This document shows positions 61,675 through 64,000 of a stretch of DNA of 64,000 nt, one piece after another. Below the pieces are notes generated by a model that had not been told where the DNA came from, ran no database searches, and worked only from the letters and a program-made list of their open reading frames with translations. Made by a program: the position numbers and the translations under genes. Source of the DNA: Lachnospiraceae bacterium (GTDB taxonomy: Bacteria > Bacillota > Clostridia > Lachnospirales > Lachnospiraceae). The stretch's first letter is position 1; each line of letters opens with the position of its first letter. The stretch spans positions 25,228 through 89,227 of the forward strand of contig CAAGSD010000035.1 of the NCBI GenBank assembly GCA_900772845.1, given 5' to 3'.

Positions 61675-63132
61675 ATGCAAGTTACGTATATAGGGTTAAG
61701 TGAATATTTTGAAAGATGTATTCCGCAAGCAAAAAGAGAAGGGTATTTGTTTATTATATCCTTAATTGCAAGGTATTCTGATGCACAAGATCTTTATGAA
61801 AAATTAGAAAAAGATTGGGCATCGCTGAATGATCTAACCGGTGATAAAATCCTATTTGTGTTTTCTACACAGAAAGCCAGAAAAAGAGCATCCTTTTTTC
61901 ATATGCCGGGAAAAGAACCATATGAAGGAGTAATGTGTCCATTTGTCGAGTTGCTGAATGACAGAAATGCAGAGCGAAAGAATGGCCCATTTGAATATCT
62001 ATATGATGACTATGATAAAATTAATTGGAAACAAAAACATTCACAGACAATTACGGACTTTGCTATGAATTATAATATATCAGAGGAAGAAATTCCGTGT
62101 TTATTTTTGTATGACTTAATGCAAAACAGATACAAGGTAATACCTGTAGGAAAAGATACAGACATTTATGCAATGATAAAGGCTATGGTTGAGGAGATAG
62201 CGGAATACAAAAAAGACAGAGAAAATATTGGAGAGCAGTTAGAAAAGTATAGAAATATTGAGCAATATTATTGCTTATATGAAAAACTGAAAGGTGAGGC
62301 AGAAAAGGGAAATTTAAAACAATGTGTAGCTATTCGGAGAGTACTCGGCGAGGCACAATCATATAAGGAAGTTAAAGAGGACATTTGCAACTCTGAAATA
62401 AAAAAGGATTTGAAGAGGATTGGGCAATGGAAAAGGCAATATTTTAATTCCTTTGAAAAAGATGATGCAAGTAAAAAGAATTATTTGGAGTTGAAAAGAA
62501 AAGAACAGGATATTGAAAATGAATTTAATTCAACATGGAATGATTTAGAAAGTGTAATGAAAGAAAGAGGAAGAAAAAGAAGAAAGAATAGTAAAGTAAC
62601 AATATTGCAGGATTTATTGGCAGCATGTGTTAAATTACAATCAAATTCTACGTATTTTGAAACATCTGAAAATCAAAGAAATGATTATATAAGAGATTTA
62701 CTAAAAACAGAGAAGTATGATGTGAAAGATCAAACCAGAAGAGGAATATCGGCTATTGGAAAAAGTGCCGGAGAAGTTGATATTTTAATTGAAGAAGGCG
62801 GTTTGCCTGTGACCATAATCGAAGCATTAAATTTGGACAGCCTTGATACTAATTACTTGGACAGGCATTTGGATAAAGTCTATAGATATGATACTGTTGG
62901 AAATGCATTTAACATAATATTGGCATATGTCAGGATAGTCAATTTTAGTAAGTTTTGTGAGAAATATTTTGAGCATATAAAAAAATATCGGTATGTTTAC
63001 CCCTTAATTTCAGCTGATGACAAGTATGAAGTTGAGAACTTTCCTTATGCAGATATTCGAGTAATGCAAACGGTGCATAATAGAAATAATTGTGATACTA
63101 TTTTGTATCATGTCTGTGTGTTGATTAGATGA
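61675..63132 (+). CDS. Protein with C-terminal PD-(D/E)XK-like domain, putative defence effector
   Basis: The ~485-residue protein has three parts. The N-terminal ~165 residues form an alpha/beta region (YLFIISLIARYSDAQDLYEK; DKILFVFSTQKARKR) that I cannot name. A coiled-coil-like, Lys/Glu-rich stretch covers about 175-310. The C-terminal domain has ENQRNDYIRDLL, GEVDILIEEGGLPVTIIEAL (Asp369, Glu383) and LDRHLDKVYRYDTVGNAFNI, matching a PD-(D/E)XK fold. The expected Lys after Glu is not obvious (EALN), so activity is uncertain. I start at ATG 61675 with AAGGGG seven bases upstream, although the frame opens at 61615. Domain layout suggests a sensor fused to a nuclease-like effector. Confidence 0.55.
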   Translation: MQVTYIGLSEYFERCIPQAKREGYLFIISLIARYSDAQDLYEKLEKDWASLNDLTGDKILFVFSTQKARKRASFFHMPGKEPYEGVMCPFVELLNDRNAERKNGPFEYLYDDYDKINWKQKHSQTITDFAMNYNISEEEIPCLFLYDLMQNRYKVIPVGKDTDIYAMIKAMVEEIAEYKKDRENIGEQLEKYRNIEQYYCLYEKLKGEAEKGNLKQCVAIRRVLGEAQSYKEVKEDICNSEIKKDLKRIGQWKRQYFNSFEKDDASKKNYLELKRKEQDIENEFNSTWNDLESVMKERGRKRRKNSKVTILQDLLAACVKLQSNSTYFETSENQRNDYIRDLLKTEKYDVKDQTRRGISAIGKSAGEVDILIEEGGLPVTIIEALNLDSLDTNYLDRHLDKVYRYDTVGNAFNIILAYVRIVNFSKFCEKYFEHIKKYRYVYPLISADDKYEVENFPYADIRVMQTVHNRNNCDTILYHVCVLIR

Positions 63133-63239
63133 GGTTTAGCAATGATGTTCAATTCCCGACAATGATAAACAGATCATCCCAGAGACATTTCTTTTATGAA
63201 CAATAAAGCCGAGCAAAATAAAGAGGAGATATACTGACT

Positions 63240-63710
63240 ATGGAGCATCATGATTTAGACATATATCCGATTCCACGAGAGAAAACAGCATTGTACATTA
63301 ATGAGCCATGGCTGATTGATAAGTCAATCATGGAAAGAGTACAATTGGTGACGGATTTGAAGAAGAGGCCGGATGAAGAATCGGATAATATTCGTATTTA
63401 TGTTCCGCTTGATTTAAATAGAAATGCAATTTTACGTCGACTGGATTCTGTGATTTACCATTACGGAGAAACAAATGAAGAGAATGAATTGGACTTTTCA
63501 ATGGATATAGAGATGATTATTTCACAGATTGAAATTTATGATCAGGTATGGTTTGGCAGACATATGCCGAAAAACGGAAAACACAGTCTGGAGGCAAAAA
63601 CTTTGGTTCGAGAATTTGTTGAAAGGTTGGAAGAAATTCCGGACGGATGTGCAGAAAGATTTCCGTTTGAGACAATTGACAGATTGAGGGAAGAGTATTT
63701 GGAAGAATAA
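63240..63710 (+). CDS. Hypothetical protein
   Basis: The 156-residue acidic protein has no membrane span. It begins EHHDLDIYPIPREKTALYIN and ends with a helical Glu-rich tail (RFPFETIDRLREEYLEE). No family recognised. AGAGGAG lies shortly before the ATG. The gene before it, 107 bases upstream, is the PD-(D/E)XK-like protein, and after it comes a truncated AAA-ATPase-like gene. It may be part of the same accessory cluster, but its codon use gives no further clue. Confidence 0.6.
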   Translation: MEHHDLDIYPIPREKTALYINEPWLIDKSIMERVQLVTDLKKRPDEESDNIRIYVPLDLNRNAILRRLDSVIYHYGETNEENELDFSMDIEMIISQIEIYDQVWFGRHMPKNGKHSLEAKTLVREFVERLEEIPDGCAERFPFETIDRLREEYLEE

Positions 63711-63736
63711 GGAATAGGGACGGTGTAACCTCATAA

Positions 63737-64000
63737 CAGAGGAGTAACTTCGGAAAGTCTTATGCAGCAAATATGCTTGCAGCATATTATAGTAAAGGCG
63801 CAGATTCCGAAAAGATGTTCTCAGAACTTGAAATTGGCAAAAACGAGGATTTCAAGAAACATCTTAATAAATATGATGTAATTCACATTGACATTCAATG
63901 GTTTCTGGCAAATTGTGATGACGTTGATAATGTAGTTAAGCACATTGCAGAGGCGGTTCTGGATGAATTGCGTGTAGCCTACCCAGGCATTCTACCACCA
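63737..64000 (+). pseudogene. 5'-truncated AAA-ATPase-like (DUF1703-associated) gene, runs off window
   Basis: The frame from 63737 reads QRSNFGKSYAANMLAAYYSK and continues GADSEKMFSELEIGKNEDFK and VIHIDIQWFLANCDDVDNVV to the window edge. This matches the P-loop part of the AAA-ATPase-like family that usually ends in a PD-(D/E)XK domain. In that family RPRRFGKS is preceded by about 50 residues and a start codon. Here a stop (TAA at 63734) lies three codons before the P-loop and no start precedes it; the first in-frame ATG is 63773. The N-terminus is therefore lost, apparently by recombination near 63711-63745. The far end is outside the window. Confidence 0.7.

Noticed and set aside
1..64000. 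CRISPR arrays, rRNA and tRNA genes, integrases or transposases
   Set aside because: None was recognised on either strand on reading the whole window.

Overview
The window reads as chromosomal DNA from a Gram-positive, spore-former-related Firmicute, most likely a gut Lachnospiraceae-type clostridium (inference). Grounds are strong AGGAGG-type ribosome sites with some TTG and GTG starts, a free-standing Spo0A-type DNA-binding domain, a YerB-like DUF3048 lipoprotein, Gram-positive autolysin and Wzx/Wzy-type surface glycan genes, and no Gram-negative outer-membrane genes. Nearly all genes lie on the + strand; only 3049-4726 is on the - strand.

Layout. (1) 1-6543: end of a chemotaxis receptor, an ECF sigma factor with a probable membrane anti-sigma partner, a MATE exporter, a DUF3048 lipoprotein and a DUF212 membrane protein on the opposite strand, a GtrB/DPM-like glycosyltransferase, and the Spo0A-like regulator. 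(2) 6555-23853: a relatively GC-rich surface glycan locus running from a good sigma-A-type promoter to a clear terminator. It holds a polyprenyl-phosphate sugar-phosphate transferase, a Wzz-like protein, an EpsG-type polymerase, five glycosyltransferases, membrane proteins, an autolysin-type glucosaminidase and a large Asn-rich lipoprotein. A strongly folded intergenic element lies at 20100-20291. (3) 24035-58346: a second, visibly AT-richer capsule/exopolysaccharide locus. It has an O-antigen-ligase/Wzy-like protein, a CapD-like dehydratase, a 997-residue triple fusion (phosphoglycosyl transferase, SDR reductase, GT4), many glycosyltransferases, an EpsG polymerase, a Wzx flippase, three hexapeptide acyltransferases, a Gtr-like side-chain module, a UDP-sugar dehydrogenase, the CapE/CapG/CapF pathway to UDP-N-acetyl-L-fucosamine, a second Wzz-like protein and GlmM. 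Inside this locus sits an unrelated pair at 27630-29631: an SMC/ABC-type ATPase and a PD-(D/E)XK-like nuclease candidate. (4) 58374-60341: glmS and its terminator. (5) 60376-64000: accessory genes (an HTH-like protein, a short ImmA/IrrE-like metallopeptidase, a possible PIN-like fragment, a PD-(D/E)XK-like protein, an unknown protein) and a 5'-truncated AAA-ATPase-like gene that runs off the end.

How the genes fit together (inference from family knowledge). GlmS and GlmM supply glucosamine phosphates for UDP-GlcNAc. CapE, CapG and CapF turn this into UDP-L-FucNAc; the CapD-like dehydratase with the SDR domain of the triple fusion could make a second 6-deoxy-HexNAc. The phosphoglycosyl transferases load undecaprenyl phosphate, GT2 and GT4 enzymes extend the repeat unit, acyltransferases decorate it, Wzx flips it, EpsG/Wzy proteins polymerise it and Wzz-like proteins set chain length. 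A GT2, a GtrA-like flippase and two large GT-C-like membrane proteins look like a separate side-chain glycosylation module.

The best candidates for undescribed biology are the ATPase-nuclease pair embedded in the capsule locus, the triple-fusion glycan enzyme, the folded element at 20100-20291 and the defence-like cluster downstream of glmS.
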